Positions 11,501 through 24,581 of a DNA stretch of 64,000 bases are shown piece after piece. The first letter of the stretch is position 1, and every line of letters starts with the position of its first letter. The notes under the pieces were generated by a model. It was not told the origin of the DNA and did no database searches. It saw only the letters and a list, made by a program, of their open reading frames with translations. The position numbers and the translations under genes are program-made. Where the stretch lies: NCBI GenBank assembly GCA_004154925.1, contig QJNS01000116.1, positions 183,202 to 247,201 of the forward strand, in the 5' to 3' direction. Source of the DNA: Monosporascus cannonballus (lineage: Eukaryota; Ascomycota; Sordariomycetes; Xylariales).

Positions 11501-14500
11501 ATATTTATATGCGTCATTTGCAATATATTAAAATTTTTAATTAAATACCTGCTTTATTGTTTTAGTTTATAATGTTAATATAAAATTTATTGTTTCCAAA
11601 TATTTTTGATTTCTTAGCCCTATTTTTATTACCGTATTTATATTCACAAAATTCGTTTATTTTTATATCGTTACCGGAATCGCCGGCGTTGCCAGAACGT
11701 AATAATTTGCAGCCCGATATTATAAATAATATATTAAAAAACGAAATTAAAAGAATAATCCTTATCGAAATTGGGGAATTATACGTTAGAAATAAATAGT
11801 ACCTATTAGATATTAGTATTAATGGCAAATTAAAAAATAATTACAATATGAGGTTAAAAAGTAAAAAACGAAATGTTGCCAATCTTAATTAAAGCCGATA
11901 ATAAAAAAGGCATTTAATTTCGACGCGGTATTACGATCGTAAAACGCGATAATTATAAATATTGATATAATATTAATTAAAGTAATTAATATATTATTTA
12001 TTTAATAAATTTATTATTTTTATTAATTTTTAATTCGTTAAGTTTTATATAGAATATTAATTTATTTTAATCCGGATTAATTATACACCGTAATAAATAT
12101 GCAGCAAATATTTTTAATTAAAAAGATTAACGGAAGTATATATTACGCGATTCGAATAATAATTTATTACGATTATTAACAAATTATCTCTTTAATATGT
12201 AGCCTTTAATTTACGATATTAAATTAAAACTTTTTGAATCCTATTTTCCGGCTTTTTTTCGAATTTGTTATATTGGCTTTTAAAAAGTTTTTATTGTTTT
12301 TAACCTTTATAGTAATTTAATTCAATTCGAATAATTCGGATAAAGCATTAATTATGTAAATAATTAAATAATATAAATAATATTTTGTTAATATTAAAAA
12401 GGTTATTTTTTATTATTAATATCGTTATTTCGGTGTCCGCTTTTTTCCAAATATTAGTTTAAAATTTTTAAGATCTCGCATTTATAATAAGCTTTTATTA
12501 ATTATATTTTGTAACTTTATTTTTCTGTAATTAAGATTAATATCTGTCGGCGTACGGTTCTAATTAGTATTTTTCGAAGTCGCCCGTATACCTTATCGTT
12601 ATTTTGTTGGAGATTTTGGTAATTATTTTTTTCGAATTGGGGTTTTTGTGTTCCCTTAATAAAGGTCGACGGCCGGATTTAGCTTTTTTCCTTTTGCCGT
12701 ATTTTCCTTTTGTCGACGTAGCTGGGTCCCTGGTTGGTTCTAAGGATTTCTTTATTTCTTTTCTGGCTAGTTCTAAGAATTCCTTTACATCAAAATTTTA
12801 TATAAGTATCATAATAATTCAATATTTCGGGTAACCGCCGAAATTCTTAATATTAATACCAATTATACCGTAGTATTTAAGAATTTAATTTTTGTATGAG
12901 GTTATTTGTTTAGTAATTAATCAGGTATAATTACGGATTTTCTTTTTTTTTAATATTATGAAACTAACGTCCTTATAATATATATTATAAGATATATGGC
13001 GGTTTTATATTTCGTTTAATCGGGATTATAAGATTTTTAGAGTTTAATTATTATTTATATTACGCAAATTATTACAAATTATAAATTTTCGAAAACTATT
13101 AAAAGTTCGAATTATACCGTTTTTTAATGAATATGCGCCGGTTAAATTTGTAATTCGTAAAACGTTTATTCCGCAGTTTTAAAAACTTATTTTTTGATTA
13201 TTCATATTATCCGTATCGATAATTTTATTATTATATTTTGATATAAGGAAAAAAACAAATAATATTATATTTTATTTAGTAATTTGTTCGGGGTTTAATA
13301 AATCGAAAATTTAAAAGTTGTTAAAATATATAAATATGTTTTTTATTAATTTCTTACAGGTTATATATATATAATTAAAGTTATGGAATATTTATTTAAA
13401 TAGTATTTCGAAATTATTATGAATAAAATATGCGTCAATATATATATAACGGTAATTAATTTGTATTTTTTAGCATAAAGGAATAAAATTTATTTTATAA
13501 AAACTTTATGGTATTAAGATTTTGTCGAATAATTATTTCGCTTAAGAAAAATTTGATTTATAGGTTAAAGCAAGGTTAGAAAAGATAATATATATAATAA
13601 AAAGTGAAGTATAGATACTAACGCCGTAATTAATATAATTCGTATCGAAAATTAACCTAATACCGTTATAATTTTTATATATATTTTAATGTTTTTTTAA
13701 GTTATTATATATTTTTTTTATATACGAATACCGTATTTTGCTTTATGAAATAATAATAATATTATACGTTTACCGATATAAATTCGGCTGAATAAAAACC
13801 CAAAATATAAATAAAACAATATCAAATATAATAAATGAAATACAATTTATATATTAAATGGTTATCGAATATATTATTAATATTATTGGGAAATATATAG
13901 GGATTTATAATATACGAATAAAGTTTATGGATAATTATTAAATTATAAAAATATTTTAAAATAATGTGTATAATTAAAATTAATATATATATATATATAT
14001 TAAGATTATATAATTATAAATATGTATATTATTAAATTATTATAAATTATTAAGTATAAATAAAAAGAATTAATGCTTTTTATTTAAATAACGAAATAAT
14101 AATATGGAAAATATAAATAATTTTATATAAATTATGCGAAATTTATATTTTATTAAAATCGTTTAAATATAATATATAAGGTTATATTATTTAATGCTTG
14201 GAATTTAATATTTAAAAATCCATATTATAATATATATTTTTATATATTTTACGATATTATAAAGGCCAAATAAATTCTTTACCGATATAATAAAGGTAGT
14301 TTCTGTTATAACTTTTAATAATATATATTAAATAAATTTAAAAAACCTTATTCGTTTGAGTAAAGGAATTGGATTTGCGATTAATATCCCCGAAAAATAA
14401 CTTATTTCCGAAAAATAACTTATCCTTAAGAAATAATTTTAAATACGGGTAATAAAATTTCGGATTAAAATATAGCCGGAATAATTGCTAGAATCAAAGA

Positions 14501-17500
14501 AATTTACCTTCGAGAAGTAATTTGAAAAACGAATAATAAAATCTTTAACGAAAAAATAGCCGGAACCGGTACCAAAATAATTTATAATAAGCCGAAATCG
14601 ACGGCGTAATCCCGATTAAGGTATTTTCGTATAAATTATGTAATATTCGATTATTTAAGATATAAAATATCTTTTACGGAAAATGCTTATTGTACGTAAC
14701 GAATTTTAAATATTAAATATATATTATAAAGTTATATCAGTATAGCGGAAAATTAAAGGAAAATAAATATTTTATATTTTAACATTAATGTGAACATATA
14801 TTAATTAAAAGAAATTTATAACTATTAAAAGTTTATAAAATGGTGTTATTACGAAAGGTTTATATTACGAATATGATATTTTATTGCGGAAAAATACGGT
14901 ACTTATATAAGTATTAAATATTAATAATATAATTCGGGATATTTGTTATAATAATAACCGGCAAAATAGGATTTACGTTATAATAAATTATACCGGCTTT
15001 ATACGTTATTAAATTGTTAAATTAATTACGGAATTTCGATTAATTACGGCTTTTGTAATTTAGCGAAAAAGCTATATAAACCGGGTATTATATAAACGAT
15101 ATAAAAAAAGTTTATAATTTTAGAAACCGGGTTACTTAGTTAGAATTTATATATTATATAGTTATTTTATAAATATTATAATTTACGGAATTATACAAGT
15201 AATAAATATGTAAATTACGTATAAAAACACGGCAAAAAATATTTATATTTAATTGCCAAATATTTAATATTATTATATTAATCGCATAAAGTTTTTCAAA
15301 AAAGTTTAAAGGTAAATATTGCGCTTAAAACGAATAGAAGTTTTAGGATTCGAAAACGTAAGAGGAGTTATTAATGTATAAGTTATAATAACGCGCAAAA
15401 AAAATAAAACGGAAGGAAAAACTTTCAAAAAGTACTTAAGAACGTTAATTAATAAGTTAATTACAAAAGAAATATATGGGTTAATCCGAAATTATGCGTT
15501 ATATTTAAGTATAAGTAATACGATATTTTTATATAGTTTTACAAAAAATAAAACGGTTAAACGGAATATAATTAATTAAAATTATGTAAATTATAAATTT
15601 AATTATTTATATTCATTGAACTAATAATTATATTACGTACCGTATTGTAACATATTATCTTTTTATTTACAGTTTTATTATCGGAAACAAATAAACTACG
15701 TTAATATAACGATTAAATAATTACGATAATATATAAAACCATCCCAGAATGAATTAATTAGTATTACGTAAATAATAAAGTTATATTAATATTAAAACTA
15801 TAATATAAATATTGTATCGTTTACATAAAAATATATTATAAAATAATAAAAAATAAATAATTATATGATTAATTTATTTTCGTTTGATAAATCCTTATTT
15901 TGCTTATCCGATAACGATACTAACGATAACGGACCGTATTAATTAAGATTATTAATTAAGTTATGGACAATTTTTGCCATAGAATTATAATTCTTTTTCG
16001 TATATAAGATATTACGGTCGTTTTAAGCTAAATTAATTTTAACCAATTTGGTTTTAAGGATCTTTTTAACAATTACGTTAAAATTATTTATAAGTTAATT
16101 TTTATTTTTTATTATATTTAATTAATTAAGTTTATTTACAATATTAACAATCAGTACTGTATTATTAAAATTAATAAATTTAATTTTTATAATTGTATGG
16201 CTTACGGCCAAAATATTTTCGGATTTTTAATTATCTCTTTTAATTAAAAATAAATATCTTTTAATAAATCAAAAATTTCGAAATAGAAAATAAACGCAAT
16301 TAAGGATTTCGTTACGAAAATCCCGAATAACGTAACATTTATTTAGCAAAAAAGCATAACGGGCATAGAATTTGCGTTATAAAAATTTACGATATTTAAT
16401 TAAAAACGAACCTTGGAAAAAAACAATATTAACATTATATATATCATTTTTCGACCGGCAAATTTCGCCAATAAACCACAAATTATATTATTTGCTCTCT
16501 TAATCGAATATTTTTTATATCTTTTTGCTGGATTTTGTTAAAACCAGGTTTAATGCTATAATCGAATTAATAAGAACTTAATTTAATATTATAAAACATA
16601 ATATTTAATTGAAATAAAGCATGTTTTTACTATGTTCAAATTGACCGGCCTTATAAAAAGATTATAATATAGATATTAACCGCTTAATATAATTAACGTC
16701 GTTATATCGTATAATATCCGAAAAGCATAAATAAGCCTAGGTTTCTTTAAGAAAATAATAATACTTTCGTAATTTTTTATTAATAAAAATAATATCGATT
16801 AATAATTCGTTATTATTTTTAATAAGGATGAAAGAATTATCGCTTTATAGAATATCGGCCGTATTAAAATTATTTTTGGCCCTATGATTTTCCGATAAAA
16901 GGGTTTTATTCGGTACATTTTAATTAAAACCGCAGTATTCCATAAATAATATAAATTATATTTTCGAATTAAAAAAACAACATTTATAAATTATTCGTTA
17001 AATTGTTTATATTACCAAATGACGTATTATTAGTAAATAATAAGAAAGGAGTTTCTTTAAAAAAATATTATTTATTAATATATCCTAATCAAAATTTTGC
17101 AATAATTTCTTTATTTATGTGGCGTAATTAAAATATTTAGAAATTATATTATCATAATAAATTTAAATTCGACGACCATTAACCGGGAATATATATATTT
17201 TATAAATTCGGTAAATTTAACTTTCGAAAAAAAGTTTTCGATCGAATTATTCTGGAAAGTTCTATATATCTTAAATGCTTTTATTATAAGTGGTTTATAT
17301 CGGATACGCAATTACTATAAAAATAACGAAAATATGCGAATATTATAAATATTAAAAATAGAAAGTTTAAAAAAGTAAAATTTCGTCGATTTTTAATATA
17401 AATGCGTTATTTTAATTAAGAATTAATAACTCCTTTTCAAAATTATTTATATTTTATACGTCTCGCCTATATTATCGGGCCAATTAATATGCATAATTAT

Positions 17501-19280
17501 GAATAGGAAATTTATGTATATATAAAATATAGTAAGAATAAATAAAATTACAGTTTGTTATTATATAAATCGGTTAATTCGGCTGAATTGGCCTATATTT
17601 TCCGAATATAATTAATTATTTTCTAATTTTTATAAATAAGATAAAAATGATACAAAATTTAATAAAATTGTTTTTTTAAAATCCATGTAGTTTTTGGAAA
17701 AACCTTTGATAAATATTATAAGTATCGTCGATAATACTTTTGTTTTCGTTAACAGCATTTAACGAAATCGAACGACATTTATTATACGGTATACGTTTTA
17801 ATTTGAGAATGCCGGAAAATTTTAATTTATTAGGTTTATAAAACGTATTATTAAAAACGGGAAATAAAATTTAAATAATGTTAATTACAAATTAACAAAA
17901 CATATTAGGCGCTATCAGATATTATTATAACGTTTTATAAAACCATTTTATTTTAAAATATTAATTAGGTCGAAATATGGATTATTTTTACTTTTGTTTC
18001 GAAATACGGCTATAATAACGGCTAAAAGCAGTAATAATATTTCGGAAAACAGTACCGTATTAAAATATTATATTACGAATATAACTTTCAATATTAAAGT
18101 TATTATACCAAAATATTATATCGTTTTCTTATATTTAATTATAAAATATAATTTATTTTAATTAAAATTATATTATTATAAAAAATTTATTTATGGTTAC
18201 CTTAATTTCCGTTATTAACCAAATTATATTTTAATTAATCGTATAATAAATTTCGTAAATACTTCACCCTTTAAATATATTAATATTATTCTGTAATGAA
18301 GTCGAAAATAATAAAAATATATTTAGTAAATAAGGTAAGTAATTACCGTTAATTTTGGAAATTATTTTACCTATAATAATTAAAATTATAAAAAAGAAAA
18401 TATATAAAAATATTAGGATCGTTATTATTACGAAACCGTTTCGTTTTCCGTTTAATATTATATAATTGCTATATTTTTCTTAAATATCTAATTACCTAGT
18501 TCAAGAACTTAGATTAATTAAAGGTAAGCGCTTTTATAAATCGTTAACTTTCGTTCAAAATGGTATAAATTACGTTAATTTCGAATAATAACTTTTCCGG
18601 CAGACGGCGGAATTTAGGCCTTTTTGCGAAAATTATAAGCTTTTCGTATAATGTATTATAATATTTATATATAACGGGGTCCTAATTAATAAAAGTTAAA
18701 AATTTCTATTAATTTTTGCATATTAATAACTGTTCGCATATTCGTTTTTTTTAATACGTTAATTAATTTGTATATTCAAACGGTCGAATTAATAATTCAG
18801 CCTAAATTATTATAAAAAATTTAATTACGAATAAAATTCTTAAACGTTATATTAATTCTTTTATCTTAATGCCAGAAACCTAATGTACGCATACGTATAT
18901 TTTGTTTTAAGGGCGTGGCCCGATAAAATTAAAAAAAAATAATAACGTAACGGGTTCGGGCTATAATTATTATATACGTTATGGTTTAGGAATGGCAAAT
19001 AAGTTTAAATTAAAACCAGAATAACAGTCATAATACGCCATAAAAAAATAACGGTATATATATATATATATTTATTTATAAAAAAACCGTTTGTTATTAA
19101 CTTATTACGAGTTTTTGTTTTTTTAAAAAAGCAAATTTATTAAACACAGCCGCTTTTACGTAATTATAACTTAAGCCTTGCTGGTTCGTTACGGGGATTT
19201 GGGATTTGATTGGTTGATATTTAGCGTTATGGAGCGGTACTGGAGTGACTTTGAAGAAATTGGGAAAACGAGCCAGGGAG
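8600..19280. mobile_element. Block F: unidentified AT-rich insertion inside element A
   Basis: Compared with element D, element A should continue from about 8,510 to about 19,290 without a gap; instead about 10.7 kb intervenes. I found no LTR pair, terminal inverted repeat, RT box or integrase motif in it by eye. The least decayed coding-like piece is on the minus strand at about 12,604-12,785: VKEFLELARKEIKKSLEPT followed by a Lys/Arg-rich KGKYGKRKKAKSGRR stretch, which I do not recognise. The rest is TA-rich with surviving CpG, i.e. RIP-mutated repeat DNA. The exact ends are uncertain by roughly 100 bp; F could itself be several elements. Confidence 0.5.
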
Positions 19281-19289
19281 ACCCGAGCT

Positions 19290-19514
19290 AGCTGGGGTAA
19301 CGAAAAAATATAACAAGACCATAACCCGCGACGAGCATAATATGAACATATAGGTATATCCATAGCTCGAAAAGTAATAAACCTAAGTAAATTATTTCGC
19401 TTTTTCGTTTTTCGGTTAATTGGTTTTTTAACACGACTCGATATAATGGCAAAAGAAAAACTTATACGAAAAAAAAGAAGTTTTTAGAACGAAAATTATA
19501 GAAAAAAAGGATCG
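19290..19514 (+). other. Element A 3' internal remnant with polypurine tract
   Basis: From about 19,290 the sequence again parallels element D (reverse complement of about 40,575-40,790), e.g. GCTCGAAAAGTAATAAACC against ATTCGAAAAATAATTAATT. It ends with a purine run at 19,501-19,514 directly before the 3' LTR. This shows that block F is an insertion and not the natural end of A. Confidence 0.7.
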
Positions 19515-19864
19515 TACTATGAGCTAACAGGCTGCGGCCTCGGAAAAGGGTTATAACGAAAAAAAATAACTAAATTATACGGGTCGAATTACGTAATAGT
19601 TCGACAGGATTTATCGTAAAGCCCATAAAGCCAGGTTTGATAAAGTTGGGAGAACCGAATATAATACGCTTATTGTTTCTATAATTTAAATAGTTTTAGT
19701 TTGCAACACTTATTAATATTAATCGTTTGCAATACGACTTTTGCATTTTTGGTATTAAGAGACGTGACTAAGTTATTTATTGCTACAGAGTCCTATGGTA
19801 CTCCTGCCAACATAAACCCGTACGACTAAGGTTTAATAGTTGGTTAAACCCTCTAGCCGTCACA
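19515..19864 (+). repeat. 3' LTR of element A (350 bp)
   Basis: It starts TACTATGAGC (RIP-altered TGTTATGACC), ends GCCGTCACA, and is followed by TSD TTTAA at 19,865-19,869. It aligns with the 5' LTR at 2313-2660. The last about 120 bp are nearly free of RIP changes. Confidence 0.88.
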
Positions 19865-20762
19865 TTTAAGCTTACCTTTATAGTTTCTTATCATGCATTC
19901 CTTTCGTAAATTCTCGCTTTAAACTCTATCATAATTCCGGCTTACTATCTTTCCAAGCGACTAGCATTTCCGTATCTTACGGCTGTCAGCTAAAGCTCCT
20001 AAGCTCCGTAAACCGTAACACTAACCTTATATCGCAGGCCTTTGCCTGTTCCTTTTCGAATCGATCCCTTATTAATTTCACCCAACTTGGCCGACGTAAA
20101 AATATGGCACTTTATTTTAGCACTGATAAACACCCGGTACGTTTCGTAAATATACTTATGCCAGTTATTTGGCCAAAACTGCTTTTCCAAATACATATAA
20201 TTTTCGAAGATAAAGTAAACTTTTAGCCGCCTAGCCATAAATAGGCCGATTTTCTTTTATAATAAATCTTTGATATGTTATTTCATAATCAGTTTTGCGA
20301 ATTATAATGGTATGGTATTATGGAAAAACCCATATTAGTAACAGAATTCGTAAAGTCCCTCGAGATTAGGAATTTTAAATTTTATATATTCCAACCTGAT
20401 ACAAAATATCGCAAATAATTTCGGACAGTTTAAATAATGGCTTTTCCATCGGGATTAAATACGTTTACGATAAATGTACCAATAAATTCGGCGAAATGCT
20501 TCTTTATCTTCAATTTGTATAAAGTAATTCCGCAATATATTTTTAATACCTTAAAAGCGTATTAGCTTAACTCGGAAATAACAGAAAGTTTATAAAAAAT
20601 AACTTATTTGAACCATATTTCCATCTGGGCGTCGTATCTCCCTTTAGTATAATCCAAGACGTTACGTAAAACGGGGTTATCGTGGACATTTATATCGTTA
20701 TTATTAAAGCCGTTCTTCTCGGCATATCTCCTTTTATCTTCTGCTATCCTTTTCTTACCCAT
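19865..20762 (-). pseudogene. DUF3435 (tyrosine recombinase-like) gene, N-terminal part
   Basis: The likely start is ATG at 20,762 (MGKKRIAEDKRRYAEKNGF). It is followed by DNPVLRNVLDYTKGRYDAQM, FNPDGKAII.TVRNYLRYFV, FWPNNWHKYIYETYRVFISA, HIFTSAKLGEINKGSIRKGT and GKGLRYK. After a probable intron (GTTAGT..CTGAC..CTAG) come AWKDSKPEL and SLKREFTKGMH. These are hallmarks of DUF3435 proteins, the domain of Starship captain recombinases and of many 'FluG-domain' proteins. RIP-type stops and a frame change break it, and element A is inserted after the KGMH region; the gene resumes at 2312. About 480 codons are visible in both parts. Whether it was a captain or another DUF3435 copy cannot be told here. 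Confidence 0.85.
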
Positions 20763-20949
20763 TTCCGGCGCGATGGCCCATTTAAACAAATTAAATCGAA
20801 TAATAAGTAAAATAATTAAAAAGATAAATATATATACGTTAATCGGCTAAAGTGACGACAGGAACGACGATACGCGATCTAACTGGTTCAAACAGGGGAC
20901 AATTACTGGGAAAGGAAAAAGGCTTATAATCACCACGTAGCCAATAAGC

Positions 20950-23125
20950 ATACTGAAAAGTCGAACTTGATAACGATGCATATCGAAAAAGGCCCGAAAC
21001 TGGGTTTTATAGTATTTCTGGGCGGATCTTCATGGGTTGTTAAGGGCCCCTTTTCTGTACCCCAGGTAGCCGAAAATGGCTCCCCTGTTACAGCCCTCGC
21101 GAAAAGTTGGCATTCTGCATTTTCGGAACTCCACTGGCCTGCATAGCACTGCCTCGTTATCTAAACCAATTTTGATCACCTCCCTGAGGTGTCCGGAGTA
21201 GTACCTGAGCAATTCCTGAGTAGTGCCTGAGTAAAAGCGACGATGGGTTAGGTAAGCGACTGGGGCTGGTGAGAGCAACTTTCGGGAAACGCAACATGGG
21301 AAATCCGAGGCTTTTTGGTTTGGAGGTCTTCATGAGGAGAACCCTCGCCACTACGTTTCCCAGAGTCCATGTCTGTCCTGTGGGGGCTGACTTGAGTGAT
21401 AGTTCAAGAACAGCGGATGTCTTCGTTTGCAAGGTGTTTAGTGTTGTAGGAAGGCCCCTTTTCCGGTTAGGGAACCAGGTGCCGGAGAGAGGAGAGGACA
21501 ACTGATTGGTTTGAGCGGGGGTGGGAAATTAATGGAGTGCACGAATACGTGAGAACTTTGGATCAAAACGAAAATTAATGTTGTAAAGTGGTAGAAATGG
21601 AGCTTTGCTTCGGGTCGATGGAGATCGGTGGCGTTAATGAATAGGGAACGGGGGAAAGGGGGGATGGAACAACTACGAAGTTGCATAGCAACCCACTGCG
21701 GAGTTCAGTAATAGTTCAGTAATAAGTGAATACCAGGCCGTATTAATGGCTGATTGAGTGATGGAATCTACGGCCGACTACGTGGACGAGTTAGCAACTC
21801 AATATACCTGAATTACATACGCCAGCGGCTACCTACCTAGTCGTTACCGTTAAAATTCACCCCGTAACTCTGTAGGAGGTCTGTTTGACCGCGTCTTTCC
21901 GTCTATGCGACCAGATCACGTGTTGCGGAACAGTTACAAGCCGTCTTAAGAAGACGACCGTGCAGGATCCGAAGTTGCGCTCCTTGTTGGATGAGCATCC
22001 TCATGTCTGAAGGCTTCGGCATGGAAGTCTGTCTGTAGTCACAACGCATGAATCGACACGAAGGCGCACCCTATTATATGGCTCTTCTAGCCACAAGCGT
22101 GGGAGTCACCCTGTTTTCGTACGGTGCTTTCCCGAAGAGATTACAAGGTTGGAAATTCCTGCGAAGCAAGCCGTTCTTTTACCCTCCTGTGCTGGATGTA
22201 TGACTGTGGGGTATTATTCGCACTTTGCCCCTATCGTGAAGTTTGTGAGAACGGAAAATACGAGAATGGGGGATAAGGAGTTGGGATAGAGCACGTCACA
22301 ATTCCAGGGCGGGTTTGGGGATGTACGATGTAACCGCTAGAGGGAAAGGGTTGTTTAGTGGAACTCGAGGTCATTCGAAGACTCCTCTGCGAGGGTGCGT
22401 AGGATTCATCATGCATCATGCCCGTGGAAGACCAGTGTGTTTTGTGTTGGATACTACCTACCGTCGCACCTTGAGAATCGGGGGAGAGTCACAGAGCGGT
22501 GTGGAGGGACGTTGCCACTTCGTACTTACTGTCCGCAAGCATTTAGAGCATCAGGCACTCTAAAGTCACCAGTAGTTTGTCGTAACTATGGCAATTGTCT
22601 GCAAGGATTTGGATGAAGTGAGTGCGTAACAAGGGCCGCAAAAAGGCTACCACACGTGATTATGGATTGGATACAACTTTGAGAGGAAGGGCGCTTAATA
22701 ACGGAGTTTGAGTTGCTTTGGTCCAAAGAATTGAGAACCTACTGAATTGTATATTCTACTGGCTCGCCTTATACAAATAACGATGCTTTAAATGATCGGA
22801 AAGGCGCACTCTATGACGCATGGGCGAAGAATGTGAGCAGCGGCCGGGAAAGCAATGGCTGATTCATGAATAAGAATGCTGAAGCAAGCAGGGGCTACAG
22901 GGTGCGCATTGGATGAAGATAGATAAAGATACAGGCGATACCGGCCTACTTCATAAGGTAGAACGAAGTGAGGCAGGCTTCTTGTCGTGTACAAACAGAC
23001 GGAACCTGGAGCGGGCTGGGTACCCACGTAGGAATCAACAGGACAGAATGAGATAATAACGAGCAAGCAGAATGGGTCGAACCAGCCTAGGGGATGAAGT
23101 TAAGTGAATATATGCCTATCTTCGG
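20950..23125. other. GC-balanced island without a supported gene
   Basis: Base composition returns to about half G+C at about 20,950 and drops again at 23,126. Open frames here are under 115 codons, overlap on both strands, and show no recognisable domain or intron signals. It was contiguous with 48,863 onward before element H inserted (TTCGG at 23,121-23,125 and 48,863-48,867). The simplest reading is host intergenic DNA. The left edge lies just upstream of the DUF3435 start. Confidence 0.6.
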
Positions 23126-23312
23126 TGTCACAGTTAGGCTGATCGCGAGAAAAGGTTGCATAAAGTGTGGGAAGTGATAATTGTCTGACTAGAATTGAGC
23201 TCTAAGGAGCGGTAGCTAGAAAGCTTTCTATATACTGTAAGAGTGCCAGAATAAGGTTTTTCCGGGTGTTATAAAATTTGATAACTAACACAAATAACCT
23301 TATTCCACGATA
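23126..23312. repeat. Left LTR of element H (187 bp)
   Basis: It starts TGTCACAGTTAGGCTGATCG and ends TATTCCACGATA. The outer (left) half is almost unmutated; the inner half carries C-to-T changes relative to the partner at 48,676-48,862. TSD TTCGG precedes it. Confidence 0.92.
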
Positions 23313-23996
23313 TATCCTTAAGATAAAAGGGAGGCATTCCTTTAAATTTATTTATCGTAATATTTGTAATTTTTTAAATCATTACAATAATAAAAGAAAA
23401 TAATATAATTAATTAATTTAATTAATAAAACACAAGTTATACAAATATTAAATACCTAAAAGAAAAATTGTTGTTATATTCGTTTTTTTATTATCGCCGC
23501 GGTAACAGGTAACGAAATAAGAAGGTTTATGTTTTGCCTGCTTATTTTTTTTATTACTTTCGCGTATTAAAATTTTGCCTTTTTTTTGGGTTCGTATAAT
23601 AATTTCGTAAATATTTTATATTAGGAAAAGTTTTTTCCGATATTAATGTATAATATTTATTATGATTAAATAATTTTGCTGAAATTTATTAATAATAATT
23701 ATAAATAATTTTTAAAATTTAAAACGTTATTATCGTTTGCGTTTATATAATGTACGTAATACGTACGGATGCTGCCGTTATTATTACTATTGCCGTTATT
23801 ATCGCAAATATTACGGCCGATGCCGAACGTAAGCAGGATATTTTTGCCTTATCCGTATTTGCGCTTATTGCCGCGTCTGCAATTTCCGTAATACTTGTTT
23901 GCCTGTCCTGTTAGCGTCCCGTACGTAAAACGCGTCGCGTTAAGTTTTACTTTGGTTGTTTACGTTCCGCGTTTGCTGGCTGTTCCGATAGTACGT

Positions 23997-24365
23997 TGTG
24001 ACGGTTTGGCGGTTTAACCAACTATTAAACCTTAAGTCGACGGGTTTATGTTAGCAGGAGTATCGTAGGAATCTAAGCAATAGATACAATAACGTATTAC
24101 GTTTCGTAATACCAAAGGTACTTTAAGTAACGAATTATTAATACAAATTAAAATTATCTAAATTATAGAATTAATAAGTATATATATTTTCAGAAGTTAA
24201 TTAGATTTTTATTAAATCTTGATGTTATCGCAGATCTAATGCTATTAGATTCGGTTGGTTCTGTATGGATTTATTTAAATTATATTACCAAAAAAGATCC
24301 AAATTACGTAACTTTTTTTGTAAGTTCGACCGTTTTTACGGCCGATCTTAGGTTAGGTCGTAACA
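23997..24365 (-). repeat. 3' LTR of element E
   Basis: The plus-strand view starts TGTGACGGTTTGGCGG and ends GGTCGTAACA. The downstream GATTTCC plus T-run is the polypurine tract on the minus strand. Confidence 0.85.
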
Positions 24366-24581
24366 CGATTTCCTTTTTTTTATGATCTTTGCCCTTAAAG
24401 ATTTTTCCTTTTTGGTAAGTTATTTTTTTTTCATTATAGCAGGTCGGATTACTAACTGCAAATTTCGTAATCGTTTTAATCAAAAAGAAAGCTTAGATTT
24501 TTTAATTACTTATATTATTAAATTTAGGTTTAAAATTATGCCGTATATACCTTATTTCGAAAAGGGTACCAAATATCAAAT

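Larger units (their letters stand above)
2313..19864 (+). mobile_element. Element A: Ty3/gypsy retroelement with a large internal insertion
   Basis: LTRs of the same subtype lie at 2313-2660 and 19,515-19,864, flanked by TTTGA (2308-2312) and TTTAA (19,865-19,869), a target duplication differing by one G-to-A change. The purine tract AAAAAAAGGATCG directly precedes the 3' LTR, which fixes the plus orientation. The order is gag region, RT, integrase, then a 3' region with an antisense ORF, as expected for Ty3/gypsy (RT before INT). Total length is 17.55 kb against about 6.5 kb for the related element D, so about 11 kb is foreign (block F). All frames are destroyed by stops. Confidence 0.88.

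Noticed and set aside
20950..23125. Short open frames up to 114 codons in the GC-balanced island
   Set aside because: They overlap on both strands, and none has a domain or a plausible exon structure.
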